A DNA stretch of 64,000 bases, from positions 124,001 to 188,000 of the forward strand of contig NZ_BRLB01000005.1 in assembly GCF_027923465.1 (NCBI RefSeq), read 5' to 3'. Under the pieces are notes generated by a model. The model was not told where the DNA came from and made no database searches. It worked only from the letters and a program-made list of their open reading frames with translations. Position numbers and translations under genes: made by a program. The DNA comes from Vallitalea longa (GTDB lineage: Bacteria; Bacillota; Clostridia; Lachnospirales; Vallitaleaceae). Positions 1-8,989 of this stretch are shown piece by piece. Position 1 is the first letter of the stretch; the number at the start of each line of letters is the position of its first letter.

Positions 1-31
1 CGAGTATTGATATATAATATATCTATACTCG
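1..31. promoter_or_regulatory. Inverted repeat, likely PadR operator
   Basis: CGAGTAT (1-7) and ATACTCG (25-31) are exact inverted repeats around an AT-rich 17-base spacer that contains TATAAT. It ends 20 bases before the PadR start codon, so it probably overlaps the promoter and serves autorepression, as is usual for PadR regulators. The upstream part is outside the window. Confidence 0.5.
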
Positions 32-50
32 ATATATGGAGGTATTGAAA

Positions 51-374
51 ATGGCAAGAAAACAACTCCAAAATTTAACAGAACCCATGTATTATGTACT
101 ACTTAATTTAATAAAGCCAAGACATGGATATGGGATAATGAAAAACATAAAAGAGATGACAAAAGGTAGAGTGAAGGTTGGAGCAGGAACTTTGTATTCA
201 CTTTTATCTAGGTTCGAAAAAGAAGATATCGTTGTTAAAGTATCCACAGAAGATAATAAAAAGATATATGAACTTACTGATAAAGGAAGAGATATATTAA
301 GACAAGAACATATTAGGTTGAAACAATTGGTAGCAGATGGTGATTTGATGTTGGGAGATGATAGAAATGAGTAA
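51..374 (+). CDS. PadR family transcriptional regulator
   Basis: A 107-residue PadR-type winged-helix repressor. The N-terminal part carries the family pattern LTEPMYYVLLNLIKPRHGYGI, followed by the recognition-wing region VGAGTLYSLLSRFEKEDIV and YELTDKGRDIL. I chose ATG 51 because GGAGG at 38-42 sits 8 bases upstream; an earlier in-frame ATG at 36 overlaps that ribosome site. It overlaps the next gene by 8 bases and is translationally coupled to it. PadR plus a DUF2812 membrane protein is a recurrent Firmicutes pair in which PadR usually controls the membrane partner in response to drugs, peptides or envelope stress; the ligand here is unknown. Confidence 0.9.
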   Translation: MARKQLQNLTEPMYYVLLNLIKPRHGYGIMKNIKEMTKGRVKVGAGTLYSLLSRFEKEDIVVKVSTEDNKKIYELTDKGRDILRQEHIRLKQLVADGDLMLGDDRNE

Positions 375-1752
375 AGACACTAAGAAAGTTGTTAGGGTTA
401 CATCTATAACAGAATATAAAACTCTGGAAAAATATCTTGAAAAAAAAGCAGCTATGGGATTGATGCTTAGTGAGATTAAGAAGAATATACTAATATTTAA
501 GAAAGTGACTCCTAGAAACTTGACATTCAATGTCAGCCTTTTTTATCCTTCAACCCCATTTGATTATCCAGATTATGAAGAAGAAAAATACTATAGAGAG
601 CTATGTGAAGATAGTGGATGGAAATATTGTGCAAGTAATGAAATATATCAGATATTTTATAAAGAAGAAAATATAGATGTTGTTCCAATACATACTGATA
701 GTAGAGAAGAATATAGAATAATCAAGAACATATTTTTGAAAACAGAATTCATAGCTATGCTTTGTATAGTTTTGATGTTAGCTATGTCATTTAACCAAGC
801 AATGGGATTTGATTATAGTGATTTATTTAGTAACAGGACTTTGTTTGTCATTATATCTCCGATATTTTTATTAGTCATAGGCTTGTTGTTGTATGTTCCA
901 TCAATAATATGGTTCATAAGAAATAAGATTAATATAAGTAGAGGTAATGAATTGGATTTTATTTCATATAGAGGTAGATTAGTATTAACTACAATCTCAT
1001 GGAGCATGATTGCAGTATATTTGATGTGTGCAATATTTGGGATTACAGATGGCTATAAAAATATTAAGGGAATAATAGCTCTTATTCCTGCTATAATTTC
1101 ATTCATAGTTGGAAGGTATTGTTATAGGAGAATTAAAACAAAGAAAAATACGCGTAAACATAATATTATATTTGTTTTAACCGTTGTCATAATAACTACC
1201 ATTATCATTACTGCTAGTTTTACAATGAGCATTATGTTTACTATTGGAAGTTTTAATGGCAATGATTTTATTCCAGAAAAAATTGCAGTATTAGAATTAT
1301 CGGATTTTGGCATCAGTGATGTTCCACAAAGATTACGTAGCCACCAAAAATCAAGTATATTGGTTCCAGAATACCTAGAGTATTATGAAAGCCTTGGAAG
1401 AAAAACGGAAGAGAATGAAATCACATCTATAAGAACTACATATATTAAATGTAGAAATAAGAGCATAGCAGATTATGTTTTTGATGGATATGTGGAAAAA
1501 CAGAAAAAAAGGTTAGAAAAGAGAATATCAGAATATAGAGAATACGGTGATATAGAAAAAGCGAAGGCAGAAGAAAAAAGTATAAGTAAAGTATATAATG
1601 ATTCATGGGAAGCAGATAGAGGTTACTATTTATCAGATAATAATTCAGAAATAATATTTCAAAATGATAATATCATATATATCTTAGAAAGCGATATTGA
1701 TTTTTCTAAAGCTAAGATAGTAAATATATGCGAACAAAAACTGAATCAATAG
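367..1752 (+). CDS. DUF2812 domain membrane protein
   Basis: About 461 residues. The N-terminal ~110 residues are soluble and resemble DUF2812 (TSITEYKTLEKYLEKKAAMG, then FNVSLFYPS and YYRELCEDSGWKYCAS). Hydrophobic segments follow near residues 125-145, 160-185, 210-232, 237-255 and 270-295, then a charged, largely helical C-terminal part. DUF2812 proteins are almost always paired with a PadR regulator, as here; their biochemical role is unknown. ATG 367 is preferred over 358 because GGGAG at 353-357 is correctly spaced only from 367. The stop codon lies inside the left arm of a REP-like hairpin. Confidence 0.8.
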   Translation: MSKDTKKVVRVTSITEYKTLEKYLEKKAAMGLMLSEIKKNILIFKKVTPRNLTFNVSLFYPSTPFDYPDYEEEKYYRELCEDSGWKYCASNEIYQIFYKEENIDVVPIHTDSREEYRIIKNIFLKTEFIAMLCIVLMLAMSFNQAMGFDYSDLFSNRTLFVIISPIFLLVIGLLLYVPSIIWFIRNKINISRGNELDFISYRGRLVLTTISWSMIAVYLMCAIFGITDGYKNIKGIIALIPAIISFIVGRYCYRRIKTKKNTRKHNIIFVLTVVIITTIIITASFTMSIMFTIGSFNGNDFIPEKIAVLELSDFGISDVPQRLRSHQKSSILVPEYLEYYESLGRKTEENEITSIRTTYIKCRNKSIADYVFDGYVEKQKKRLEKRISEYREYGDIEKAKAEEKSISKVYNDSWEADRGYYLSDNNSEIIFQNDNIIYILESDIDFSKAKIVNICEQKLNQ

Positions 1753-1845
1753 GGACGTACCTTTTTGATTCATAATAGAATATGATTATTGTTAAGTATA
1801 TGATTAAAAAAATTTTGAATGAATCAAAAAGGTCCGTCCCCTATG
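1749..1845. repeat. REP-like hairpin, copy 1
   Basis: Left arm ATAGGGACGTACCTTTTTG (from 1749) and right arm ending GGTCCGTCCCCTAT pair over about 24 bases with one mismatch and one bulged base, around a ~45-base AT-rich loop. A second copy with almost the same arm sequence lies at 20039-20081. Both copies start at the 3' end of a gene. Arms with GGGGACGGTTCTTTTTGATT-like sequence are widespread dispersed repeats in Clostridia, as far as I recall. Confidence 0.75.
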
Positions 1846-2051
1846 ATCCTTAGAAATGAAATTTCTAAATAAGCTATAAATTAATGAAAATATATTGCAA
1901 AACTATGCAAACCAATATATAATAAATTTATCCATAAAAATACTACATAATGGTGAAGAAATTATTTACAAATTAACAATATATAATATAATTTAATATA
2001 TGAGACATTAAATCATCATGATGCAAAAAACTTATTAGAAAGAGTGATATT

Positions 2052-2894
2052 ATGGGTTGTTTATCAATAATAAAGCAGTTATCTGGAGAATTTACTGCTT
2101 CTGAAAAGAAAATATCTAACTACATACTTAAAAATACTAGTAAGGTATTGGGACTAAATGCAAATGAACTTGCAAAAGCAAGTAAGGTATCGCCAGCATC
2201 TGTTGTGAGATTTACCAGAAAATTAGGATATGATAGTTATAGTGAAATGATGATTCAACTTGCTAGAGATGTTGAATCACAAAATAGTGAATCCCTAGAT
2301 TGTCTCTTGCATTCAGATGATAGTTTTGAAGAAATGAGTAAAAAAGTTATGATTAATATATCTTCTACATTAAATGAGACTTATAATCTACTGAAACCAA
2401 AACAATTAGAAGCCGCAATTGATGTTCTGAGAAAAGCTGAAATTATATATTTATTTGGTATTGGTGCATCTGGCATTGTTGCTGAAGACATGCTTCAAAA
2501 ACTAGTGAGGATAAATAAAAAATGTATATATTATACAGATTATAATTTAGGAGTAGCCAGTGCAGTTCATATAACCGATAAGGATGCAGTAATTGCATTT
2601 TCATATGGGGGAAGAACACGAGAAGTAAATATTGCAGTAGAAACAGCTAAGAAAAAAGGTGCAAAATGTATAGCTGTAACTAAATGCGGTAAATCACCTT
2701 TAGCTTCTATTGCTGATATGTGTTTGCTTTTGCCTAATACCGAAAATGAAATACGTATAGGAGCTGTACAATCTAGATACGCTCAATTATTTATTGTTGA
2801 TTTATTATTCGTTGGTGTAGTAAAAAATAATTTTGATAAAAATGAGGAATATCTACAGAAAACAAGAGAAGTGATATCTCAATTAAAACTATAA
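2052..2894 (+). CDS. murR: RpiR/MurR family regulator (HTH + SIS)
   Basis: 280 residues: N-terminal HTH_6 domain (about 1-75; LSGEFTASEKKISNYIL and ASVVRFTRKLGYDSYSE), then a SIS sugar-phosphate domain (about 125-260; YLFGIGASGIVAEDM, DAVIAFSYGGRTREV). This is the RpiR architecture; members near murQ respond to MurNAc-6-phosphate. The link to MurNAc is inferred from murQ, murK, amiE and namZ on the same strand downstream; the four-gene bce module lies in between on the other strand. It probably binds the dyads upstream of murQ. RBS GAAAGAG precedes ATG 2052. A strong terminator follows. Confidence 0.8.
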   Translation: MGCLSIIKQLSGEFTASEKKISNYILKNTSKVLGLNANELAKASKVSPASVVRFTRKLGYDSYSEMMIQLARDVESQNSESLDCLLHSDDSFEEMSKKVMINISSTLNETYNLLKPKQLEAAIDVLRKAEIIYLFGIGASGIVAEDMLQKLVRINKKCIYYTDYNLGVASAVHITDKDAVIAFSYGGRTREVNIAVETAKKKGAKCIAVTKCGKSPLASIADMCLLLPNTENEIRIGAVQSRYAQLFIVDLLFVGVVKNNFDKNEEYLQKTREVISQLKL

Positions 2895-2927
2895 ATAATA
2901 AGTATAAGCGATGTTGTACTCAATGAT

Positions 2928-3005
2928 ATGCTCCCCTTATGATAGACATTCACAAATAATAAAAATGTCTTCTATAAGAGGAGTATTTAACTTTTTTAAA
3001 TACTC
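2928..3005. terminator. Composite bidirectional terminator
   Basis: A ~21-bp imperfect stem (2930-2950 with 2964-2985) is followed by a second hairpin, GAGTATTTAA (2981-2990) with TTAAATACTC (2996-3005). They share 2981-2985, so they are partly exclusive. The pair lies between murR and the convergent bceS and can serve both strands. Confidence 0.7.
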
Positions 3006-3056
3006 TCTTTATTTAGAAGAGCAGTTAATCCACAAGTAAATAATATCAAAGTTAAT

Positions 3057-4082
3057 TTACACAACCTCAGGAAAAATTAATTCGATTTCAAATCCTTTAC
3101 AGTCCGTGGATACTGACCTGATATTTACCTCAATGGATAATGCGTCACCATATTTCTTAACAAAATATAGACCCATCCCCGTTGCATTCTGTCGGTCAGG
3201 ATGATTTCCTGTAAAACCCTTGTCTAACAGAAAGGGCATATCTTCAGGAGGAACACCTCTACCGTTATCTCGTATAGCAAGATGTATTCTTGAATTATCT
3301 TGAGTATCTCTCCAACTGGTGATATTGATAACTGCTTTTTCAGATGGAGTGTATTTAAATGCATTACTAAGAATCTGTGAAATCATAAATATAAGGACTT
3401 TTTTATCGTTTACAATTTGCAATGGTATAAGGTTTAATTGTAGATTAACGTCTTTTTCATCAATTATTCCACGGAAATCTTCAAGACACTCATTCACACA
3501 ATCAGTTAAAATTATCTTTTTGAATCTATAGTCAACGTGATCAGCATGGAGACGTGCATAATATAATATCTTTTCAATATCGCTGTTAATAACATATCGC
3601 ACATGCTCCATCCTTTTGTAAACATAAGGAGACATATCATCTTTGTGATTGTCCAGAACCAATGTAGCAAGAGACAATGGAGTTTTGATTTCGTGAGTCC
3701 ACGCTTCGATAAATTCCTGATAGTTCTGTAATTCTAATTGCTTATCTTTTATAATCTCAACTTGCTCTCTCATCTGTGTTGATGCACATTGAATGATAGG
3801 GTGCCAGAAATTATCAAACGTTGCCAATAAAATTTGTTTTGATTCTTCATCAGGACTGGTAAAAAAAGATTGCAATGCTTCCATCTGCTTTTTCTGTTTT
3901 TTATGGTTTATCCAATATCCTACAATAATAATAATAATGGTAAAAAGAACAATCATTACAATGATGCTTCCAAAAGCCTCAGGAGCTATCAACCACATTA
4001 CAAATGCAAAAAAAAGGTTTGATATAAGCAACAATAAGAGCCATAATGTTCCTGATTTCAAATTCACTCTATGTTGCTTCAT
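3057..4082 (-). CDS. bceS: BceS-type intramembrane-sensing histidine kinase
   Basis: 341 residues. Two N-terminal membrane helices (about 12-31 and 38-58) with only a very short outside loop, the hallmark of intramembrane-sensing kinases that take their signal from a partner ABC transporter. DHp H-box WTHEIKTPLSLA with phospho-acceptor His130; N-box ILSNAFKYT; ATP lid DNGRGVPP and GMGLYFVKKY. It overlaps the regulator gene by 4 bases (ATGA) with GGAGG at a good distance. Last gene of the bceA-bceB-bceR-bceS operon. The likely input is flux sensing by BceAB during attack by a lipid II-binding peptide; the exact inducer cannot be read from sequence. Confidence 0.9.
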   Translation of the reverse strand: MKQHRVNLKSGTLWLLLLLISNLFFAFVMWLIAPEAFGSIIVMIVLFTIIIIIVGYWINHKKQKKQMEALQSFFTSPDEESKQILLATFDNFWHPIIQCASTQMREQVEIIKDKQLELQNYQEFIEAWTHEIKTPLSLATLVLDNHKDDMSPYVYKRMEHVRYVINSDIEKILYYARLHADHVDYRFKKIILTDCVNECLEDFRGIIDEKDVNLQLNLIPLQIVNDKKVLIFMISQILSNAFKYTPSEKAVINITSWRDTQDNSRIHLAIRDNGRGVPPEDMPFLLDKGFTGNHPDRQNATGMGLYFVKKYGDALSIEVNIRSVSTDCKGFEIELIFPEVV

Positions 4083-4753
4083 GTCTTACTCACCTCCAAG
4101 CGATATCCCTGACCTCGTACATTTCGTATAATATTTCTAAGGCCTATAATGTCTAAATTTTTTCTTAAGCGGGTAATATTAACCTGGAGGATATTTTCGT
4201 CAACATATTGTTTACCGCCCCAAAGTGCAAAAAACAATTCCTGCTTATTAACAATTGATGGATACTGCTCAAGCAATACTTGCAAGATTTTGCCTTCTGT
4301 TTCAGACAAAACTACATGAGTGTTTCCGCAAATCACCTTATAGGTATCCGTATCTAATGTAAGTCCTTCAACCTGTATTAAGCTTTGAATTTTCCCATAT
4401 GTCTGAAGCAGTCTTTCTACACGGGCAATCAATCGATCAGGATGGCACGGTTTTGTAAGAAAATCATCTGCTCCAAGTTTTAATGCGTATAATTCATCTG
4501 GTAGGGTATCCCGTGCAGTTAAAATGAGTATTGGGAAAGTCGCTCTAGCTTTTAACCACTTGCACAACTCAAATCCAGATTTGCCAGGAAGATTAATGTC
4601 TATCATTGCCAAATCGGGTTTGCTATCTAGAATTTCCTGCTCAGGTGTAGCGAAAGAATCAATACTCGATACCGAATACCCCTTTTTCAAGAAGGTATTA
4701 ACAAGTTCTTCTCGCAAATAAATGTCATCTTCAATTACTATGATTTTGCTCAA
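4079..4753 (-). CDS. bceR: BceR-type OmpR-family response regulator
   Basis: 224 residues: receiver domain (about 1-115) with phospho-acceptor Asp52 in MIDINLPGKSG, acidic pocket EDD 8-10, switch Thr in LILTARD and Lys in FLTKPCHP; then an OmpR/PhoB winged helix (about 125-222; NILQVNITRLRKNL, VRGQGYRLEV). It starts at TTG 4753, 9 bases after GGAGG, which itself overlaps the end of bceB. Its likely target is the CTTACA-N5-TGTAAG dyad before bceA. Confidence 0.92.
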   Translation of the reverse strand: MSKIIVIEDDIYLREELVNTFLKKGYSVSSIDSFATPEQEILDSKPDLAMIDINLPGKSGFELCKWLKARATFPILILTARDTLPDELYALKLGADDFLTKPCHPDRLIARVERLLQTYGKIQSLIQVEGLTLDTDTYKVICGNTHVVLSETEGKILQVLLEQYPSIVNKQELFFALWGGKQYVDENILQVNITRLRKNLDIIGLRNIIRNVRGQGYRLEVSKT

Positions 4754-4759
4754 ATAGCA

Positions 4760-6796
4760 TTACCTCCTATCTGTTACCTTCAATTCCAGTATTTCACGCT
4801 TGCTAGCGTGTTCCACTATGGTAATATAAATAAATTCAATCACAACGAACAGGATAAAACCGATACCTGAGAGTAAAATCACTCCACTTGCCGATACTCC
4901 TGCCGGTAGCTTCATGAAACTTGTAAACATGGACCATACCGCAAAGACAGAACTGCAAACTGCCATACCAAGTACTAAAAAGAAGTATAATCGAATTTGT
5001 TTTCTTGCTGAGTCACAAAGCTCCTTTTTGTTAACTCCAAACATCAGCAATGTGAGATAACGATGCTTATTTGTACGTTGCTGAATAAGGTATTTCAATC
5101 CAATGACAGTGTTTGCAATTATCATGAATAAAATACCAAGATATATTGTAAGGTAGCTTGCAGCCACTGTATAGAAAAGATTTCTGCCCACTCCTTCTAT
5201 ATAACTTTCATATTCCAATCCCGTTCCTGCAAGATTCTTTTCCATCAATAGAAGTGACTGCATCAAGCCTTGTTTTTTTACTAAATCCGGACTTAACAAT
5301 AAGTTCCAGCAAAATGGTTCATTGTTGTCAGTAACCCAATTCTGGTAGTTTTCATCCGAAACGATTAATGCACTGTATAGCGTAATTTTGCGGTCAGCAA
5401 CGACATTATCATAATAAATGTCGTTCAACAGTTCGTAACGTTGATTGTCAATCTCTATATAAGCACCGGACTTCAACGCACCATTTAAAATATCTATAAA
5501 ATCGCGGCTATCTTTCATGGAAGTATATAATGCTACTTGATTCTTTTCAAGTCTGATTGGCTCCTTTCCAATTGACTCAAGAAGATTGTTATAACTTGTT
5601 GCTGATATTATATAATCTATTCTGTTAGAAATATTTTCTATTATATTGTTTCTAAGCTCTGTTTTGGGTTGGCTGATGAGTGCTGTATTCAACCCTGCCA
5701 TGGAACACTCATGAGTATTTATGTCCATATGACTAAGAAACATTGGATAATATGTTGAAATCAATTTTCTGTTTGCTTCGGCATTTAGAGCTTCACTAAC
5801 CTCTTGTTCAGTACCCTCAATGGAAAAATCCGTCGTTCTGACATCTGCAGATCCTCGACCAGAAGCAATACCTATTCCGAATGACACACAAGCTAATGCC
5901 ATCAATAAAAGTAACGAAGAAATTGCCAACGCTTTGTACTGATGTAGAACGTTTTCTTGTATCTGTCTGCCAGTAAAAGTGAATAAACCGGATTGTGAAG
6001 AGCTTTTTTGATGGATTCTACGTCCAATGAATACACCAATACCATGATAGAACAGAAAAGTTCCTGTTCCACCGAGAACAAGAATCAAAGCCACAATGCC
6101 TAAATCAAGCCCTCTCAGCATTATAACTCCTACCACATAAGCCAGAATTAAAAATATCAACCCAAGTACGAAACATAACCAGCCTGTCTTTTGTGGAATG
6201 GATACTTGCTTGTCTGCTGAATCCATTTGAAGTAACTGCATTGGCTCTTTGCGACTGAATTCAACACACAGAAAAAACATAGCTATCAGTTGAACAATGA
6301 CAAAGCCAATAACTGTTCCAAGTACCGCAGAGATTGAAAACGAGATTCTGTGCCCGATTATTCCCAGTCCCACCACTTTAGCCGTTGCAAGGCTGATTCC
6401 CTCCGTAAGGAGTAAAGCAATCGGCAAGCCAATCAAAACAGATATAATGCTGTTCCAAAGCGTTTCACTCATAAGCATGGCAAAAAGCTTGTTTCGTTTC
6501 ATACCCATCATCATATATAATCCGAATTCCTTCTTACGATTATCTAACTGATAACGGTATGCAAAATAAACCAAAAAGAAAACAAAGAAAAGTGAAATAA
6601 TGTAGATGACTGGAATCATCAACATTAGTCTGCTGACAGCGTCGCTTTCCATTGTTTTCAAAAAAAGCATAACATCTTGGTCACCCAAAGATAACAGTGT
6701 ATAAAATGCGACAATTGCTATTACAAGGGAACCGAAAAACAGTCCATTGTTCTTCCTGTTTTTTGAGGCATTACGCTGAACGTATTTAAAGAACAT
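4760..6796 (-). CDS. bceB: BceB-type ABC transporter permease (FtsX-like)
   Basis: About 678 residues with ten predicted membrane helices in the BceB arrangement: one near 20-40, three between about 55 and 170, two near 200-260, one near 290-310, a large extracellular domain (about 315-530), and three C-terminal helices. FtsX-like segments occur in both halves. These permeases remove bacitracin-like or other lipid II-binding peptides from their target and pass flux information to the kinase. ATG 6796 is preferred over the GTG at 6802 because GGAGGG has correct spacing only to the ATG. It overlaps the end of bceA by 11 bases. Confidence 0.9.
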   Translation of the reverse strand: MFFKYVQRNASKNRKNNGLFFGSLVIAIVAFYTLLSLGDQDVMLFLKTMESDAVSRLMLMIPVIYIISLFFVFFLVYFAYRYQLDNRKKEFGLYMMMGMKRNKLFAMLMSETLWNSIISVLIGLPIALLLTEGISLATAKVVGLGIIGHRISFSISAVLGTVIGFVIVQLIAMFFLCVEFSRKEPMQLLQMDSADKQVSIPQKTGWLCFVLGLIFLILAYVVGVIMLRGLDLGIVALILVLGGTGTFLFYHGIGVFIGRRIHQKSSSQSGLFTFTGRQIQENVLHQYKALAISSLLLLMALACVSFGIGIASGRGSADVRTTDFSIEGTEQEVSEALNAEANRKLISTYYPMFLSHMDINTHECSMAGLNTALISQPKTELRNNIIENISNRIDYIISATSYNNLLESIGKEPIRLEKNQVALYTSMKDSRDFIDILNGALKSGAYIEIDNQRYELLNDIYYDNVVADRKITLYSALIVSDENYQNWVTDNNEPFCWNLLLSPDLVKKQGLMQSLLLMEKNLAGTGLEYESYIEGVGRNLFYTVAASYLTIYLGILFMIIANTVIGLKYLIQQRTNKHRYLTLLMFGVNKKELCDSARKQIRLYFFLVLGMAVCSSVFAVWSMFTSFMKLPAGVSASGVILLSGIGFILFVVIEFIYITIVEHASKREILELKVTDRR

Positions 6797-7565
6797 TTGC
6801 ACTCCCTCCTCCCATCTGAGCTATAACAGTTATAATGCGCTCGTAAAAGTTGTCAGTGTTTTCTGTTTCAATGTTCTTTCTGAGCTCATGGAATAGGCAA
6901 CCATCTTGGATGAAAAGAATACGCGAACAATAGCTTGCGACATTCGCATCATGAGTGACCATTACAATTGTTTTCTGATGTTCCTTATTAATTTTGGAAA
7001 GCTTATCCATGAGAATCTTGGAATTTTTACTGTCAAGTGCGCCTGTGGGCTCATCTGCCAAAACGATACTCGGGTTTGAAATGAGAGACCTGGCTGCTGC
7101 CACACGCTGTTTCTGCCCTCCAGACATCTGCGATGGGAATTTGTCCAGAACACCCACAATATCCAAACGGTTGGCTAACTCATATAGTTTACTTTCAGCT
7201 TGCTTGCCTGTTATGCCATGAAGTGACAATGGAAGAATAATATTCTCTTTTGCTGTCAAGTTGTCCAGAAGTTCAAATTCCTGAAATAAATAACCTATTT
7301 CTTTACCACGGTAATCAGCCAACTGTCCTCCTTTGAAAGACGAGATGTTTCTATGTTTAAGCATTATCTTTCCTGAAGTTGGTTTTATCATTGTGGCTAT
7401 ACAATTAAGTAGCGTAGTTTTTCCCGAACCGCTAGCACCCATAATTCCAAGGAATTCACCTTCAAGTACATCAAAGCTGATTCCTCTAAGTGCTTCTGTC
7501 TTATTATCATCCTTCCCGTAGACTTTTGTAATACTTTCAACTTGTAAAACTCTATTTGAATTCAT
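6786..7565 (-). CDS. bceA: BceA-type ABC transporter ATPase
   Basis: 259 residues. Walker A GASGSGKT (43-50), Q-loop YLFQEFELLDNLT, signature MSGGQKQR (about 147-154), Walker B IVLADEPTGALD (about 167-178), H-switch VTHD. This is the MacB/BceA clade of ATPases that power FtsX-type permeases. AGGAGG precedes the ATG. First gene of the minus-strand bce operon, driven by the promoter at 7595-7640. Confidence 0.92.
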   Translation of the reverse strand: MNSNRVLQVESITKVYGKDDNKTEALRGISFDVLEGEFLGIMGASGSGKTTLLNCIATMIKPTSGKIMLKHRNISSFKGGQLADYRGKEIGYLFQEFELLDNLTAKENIILPLSLHGITGKQAESKLYELANRLDIVGVLDKFPSQMSGGQKQRVAAARSLISNPSIVLADEPTGALDSKNSKILMDKLSKINKEHQKTIVMVTHDANVASYCSRILFIQDGCLFHELRKNIETENTDNFYERIITVIAQMGGGSANVL

Positions 7566-7594
7566 TTTATTGCCTCCTGATATTCTTTGCGCTA

Positions 7595-7640
7595 ATTATA
7601 GCAAATGACACAGAAGAATAATACTTACAGTTAGTGTAAG
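7595..7640 (-). promoter_or_regulatory. bceA promoter with BceR box
   Basis: On the minus strand, TGC-TATAAT (7595-7603) is an extended -10, ~30 bases before the bceA start. About 23 bases further upstream lies the dyad CTTACA (7624-7629), five bases, TGTAAG (7635-7640). This matches the TNACA-spacer-TGTAA pattern I recall for BceR-like regulators and sits just upstream of the -35 position, as expected for an activator. Confidence 0.7.
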
Positions 7641-7666
7641 AATGTGTTGATGTTATGCTATTATGT

Positions 7667-7694
7667 ACAAAAAATAACCTACAAAAAATAACCT
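7667..7694. repeat. Tandem 14-bp repeat (2 copies)
   Basis: ACAAAAAATAACCT occurs twice head to tail (7667-7680, 7681-7694) between the bce and mur promoters. Function unknown. The rest of 7695-7851 is AT-rich with nothing else I recognise. Confidence 0.6.
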
Positions 7695-7851
7695 TGATTT
7701 ATTTAAGATAATTCTATCTTTGTCGTTTCTAAGAAATTATTATTGATAGTATTTTGATTTTACCATAGAGCAACAATTGCTTCAATCACCTAATTATGAA
7801 CAACGTTACATATTTTCCCACTAAACTTATATTCTTATCAATTTTTAATTG

Positions 7852-7916
7852 TTTATGAAATTTGATTTCATAAAGTATAAAAAACTATTGAAATTAAATT
7901 CATAATAGTGTATAAT
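7852..7916 (+). promoter_or_regulatory. murQ promoter with two MurR-type operators
   Basis: Operator 1: TTTATGAAAT (7852-7861), three bases, ATTTCATAAA (7865-7874), an exact 10-bp dyad. Operator 2: imperfect dyad at 7885-7908 with core GAAATTAAATTC. Promoter TTGAAA (7888-7893), 17 bases, TATAAT (7911-7916) preceded by TG; operator 2 covers the -35 box and spacer. GAAATT/AATTTC dyads are typical RpiR/MurR sites. The transcript then has a ~120-base leader before murQ. Confidence 0.65.
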
Positions 7917-8046
7917 GACATTAGTAAAAATAAACAAAACAAAACCCCATATTCGATTTTTAAGTTGCAAAGAAGCATAAAAAAGTTCCTTTATTTATTG
8001 AATTTTATAACAATATAACAAATAATTAAGAAAGGGGGAGACAGAA

Positions 8047-8970
8047 ATGGATGTAAAATTAGATAAAATGGTAACAGAAATGATAAACACTAATACTTAC
8101 AATATTGACAAAGTTTCTACGTACGAAATGGTAAAAATTATTAATGCAGAAGATAAAATTGTTGCGTATGCAGTAGAAAAAGAGTTAAGTGCGATTGCGA
8201 AAGCGATTGACTTGATAACTGATAAATTCAAGAAAAATGGGCGTTTGATATATTGTGGTGCAGGAACTTCGGGAAGATTGGGAATTCTTGATGCAGTTGA
8301 ATGTGTTCCGACATACGGTGTTAGCGATGAAATGGTTATGGGGATTATAGCTGGAGGGTATAACGCGATATTCAAAGCTCAAGAAGGTGCTGAAGATTCA
8401 TTAGACCTTTGCGAGATAGATTTAAAGAAACGAAATTTCAATAAAGATGATGTCTTAGTAGGAATAACAGCAAGTGGAAGAACACCTTATGTAATTGGAG
8501 GAATTAATTATGCTAATAAATTAGGTGCAACAACGATAGGTGTAACATGCAATCCTGATTCAGAGATTACTAAATTAACTAAAATACCGATAGCTCCCGT
8601 TGTAGGTCCTGAAGTAGTGACAGGTTCAACGAGAATGAAAGCTGGTACAGCTCAAAAGTTAGTGCTTAACATGCTGTCCACAGGGGCGATGATAAAACTA
8701 GGTAAAGTCTATGGTAATTTAATGGTTGATTTAAAACCCTCTAATATTAAATTAATTGAAAGAGCCAAAAAAATAGTATCAGAAGCAACTGAAGTTAATT
8801 ATGATGAGGCAACAGATTTATTGGATTTGACTAATTATAATGTGAAACTAGCAATATTCATAAAAAAAACAGGACTTGACGTAAAAGCAGCAAAAAAAAT
8901 GTTAGAAGAATGTGATAGCCATATTAGTAATTCAATAGAAAGATTTAATTTAATTAAGAACAAAAGATAA
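8047..8970 (+). CDS. murQ: N-acetylmuramic acid 6-phosphate etherase
   Basis: 307 residues, full family length. Cleaves the lactyl ether of MurNAc-6-phosphate to GlcNAc-6-phosphate and D-lactate in the cytosol. SIS domain with [19 protein letters not shown] (about 67-84), where Glu84 matches the catalytic Glu of E. coli MurQ; the second motif AQEGAEDS (about 111-118) holds the other acidic residue; [17 protein letters not shown] follows. Start supported by AAAGGGGGAG. First gene of the mur transcript. Confidence 0.95.
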   Translation: MDVKLDKMVTEMINTNTYNIDKVSTYEMVKIINAEDKIVAYAVEKELSAIAKAIDLITDKFKKNGRLIYCGAGTSGRLGILDAVECVPTYGVSDEMVMGIIAGGYNAIFKAQEGAEDSLDLCEIDLKKRNFNKDDVLVGITASGRTPYVIGGINYANKLGATTIGVTCNPDSEITKLTKIPIAPVVGPEVVTGSTRMKAGTAQKLVLNMLSTGAMIKLGKVYGNLMVDLKPSNIKLIERAKKIVSEATEVNYDEATDLLDLTNYNVKLAIFIKKTGLDVKAAKKMLEECDSHISNSIERFNLIKNKR

Positions 8971-8989
8971 TGAGAAAGGGGCAGATGAA

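Noticed and set aside
3319-7521. Plus-strand frames across the bce genes
   Set aside because: They are antisense to four strongly supported genes and have no ribosome sites or recognisable domains.
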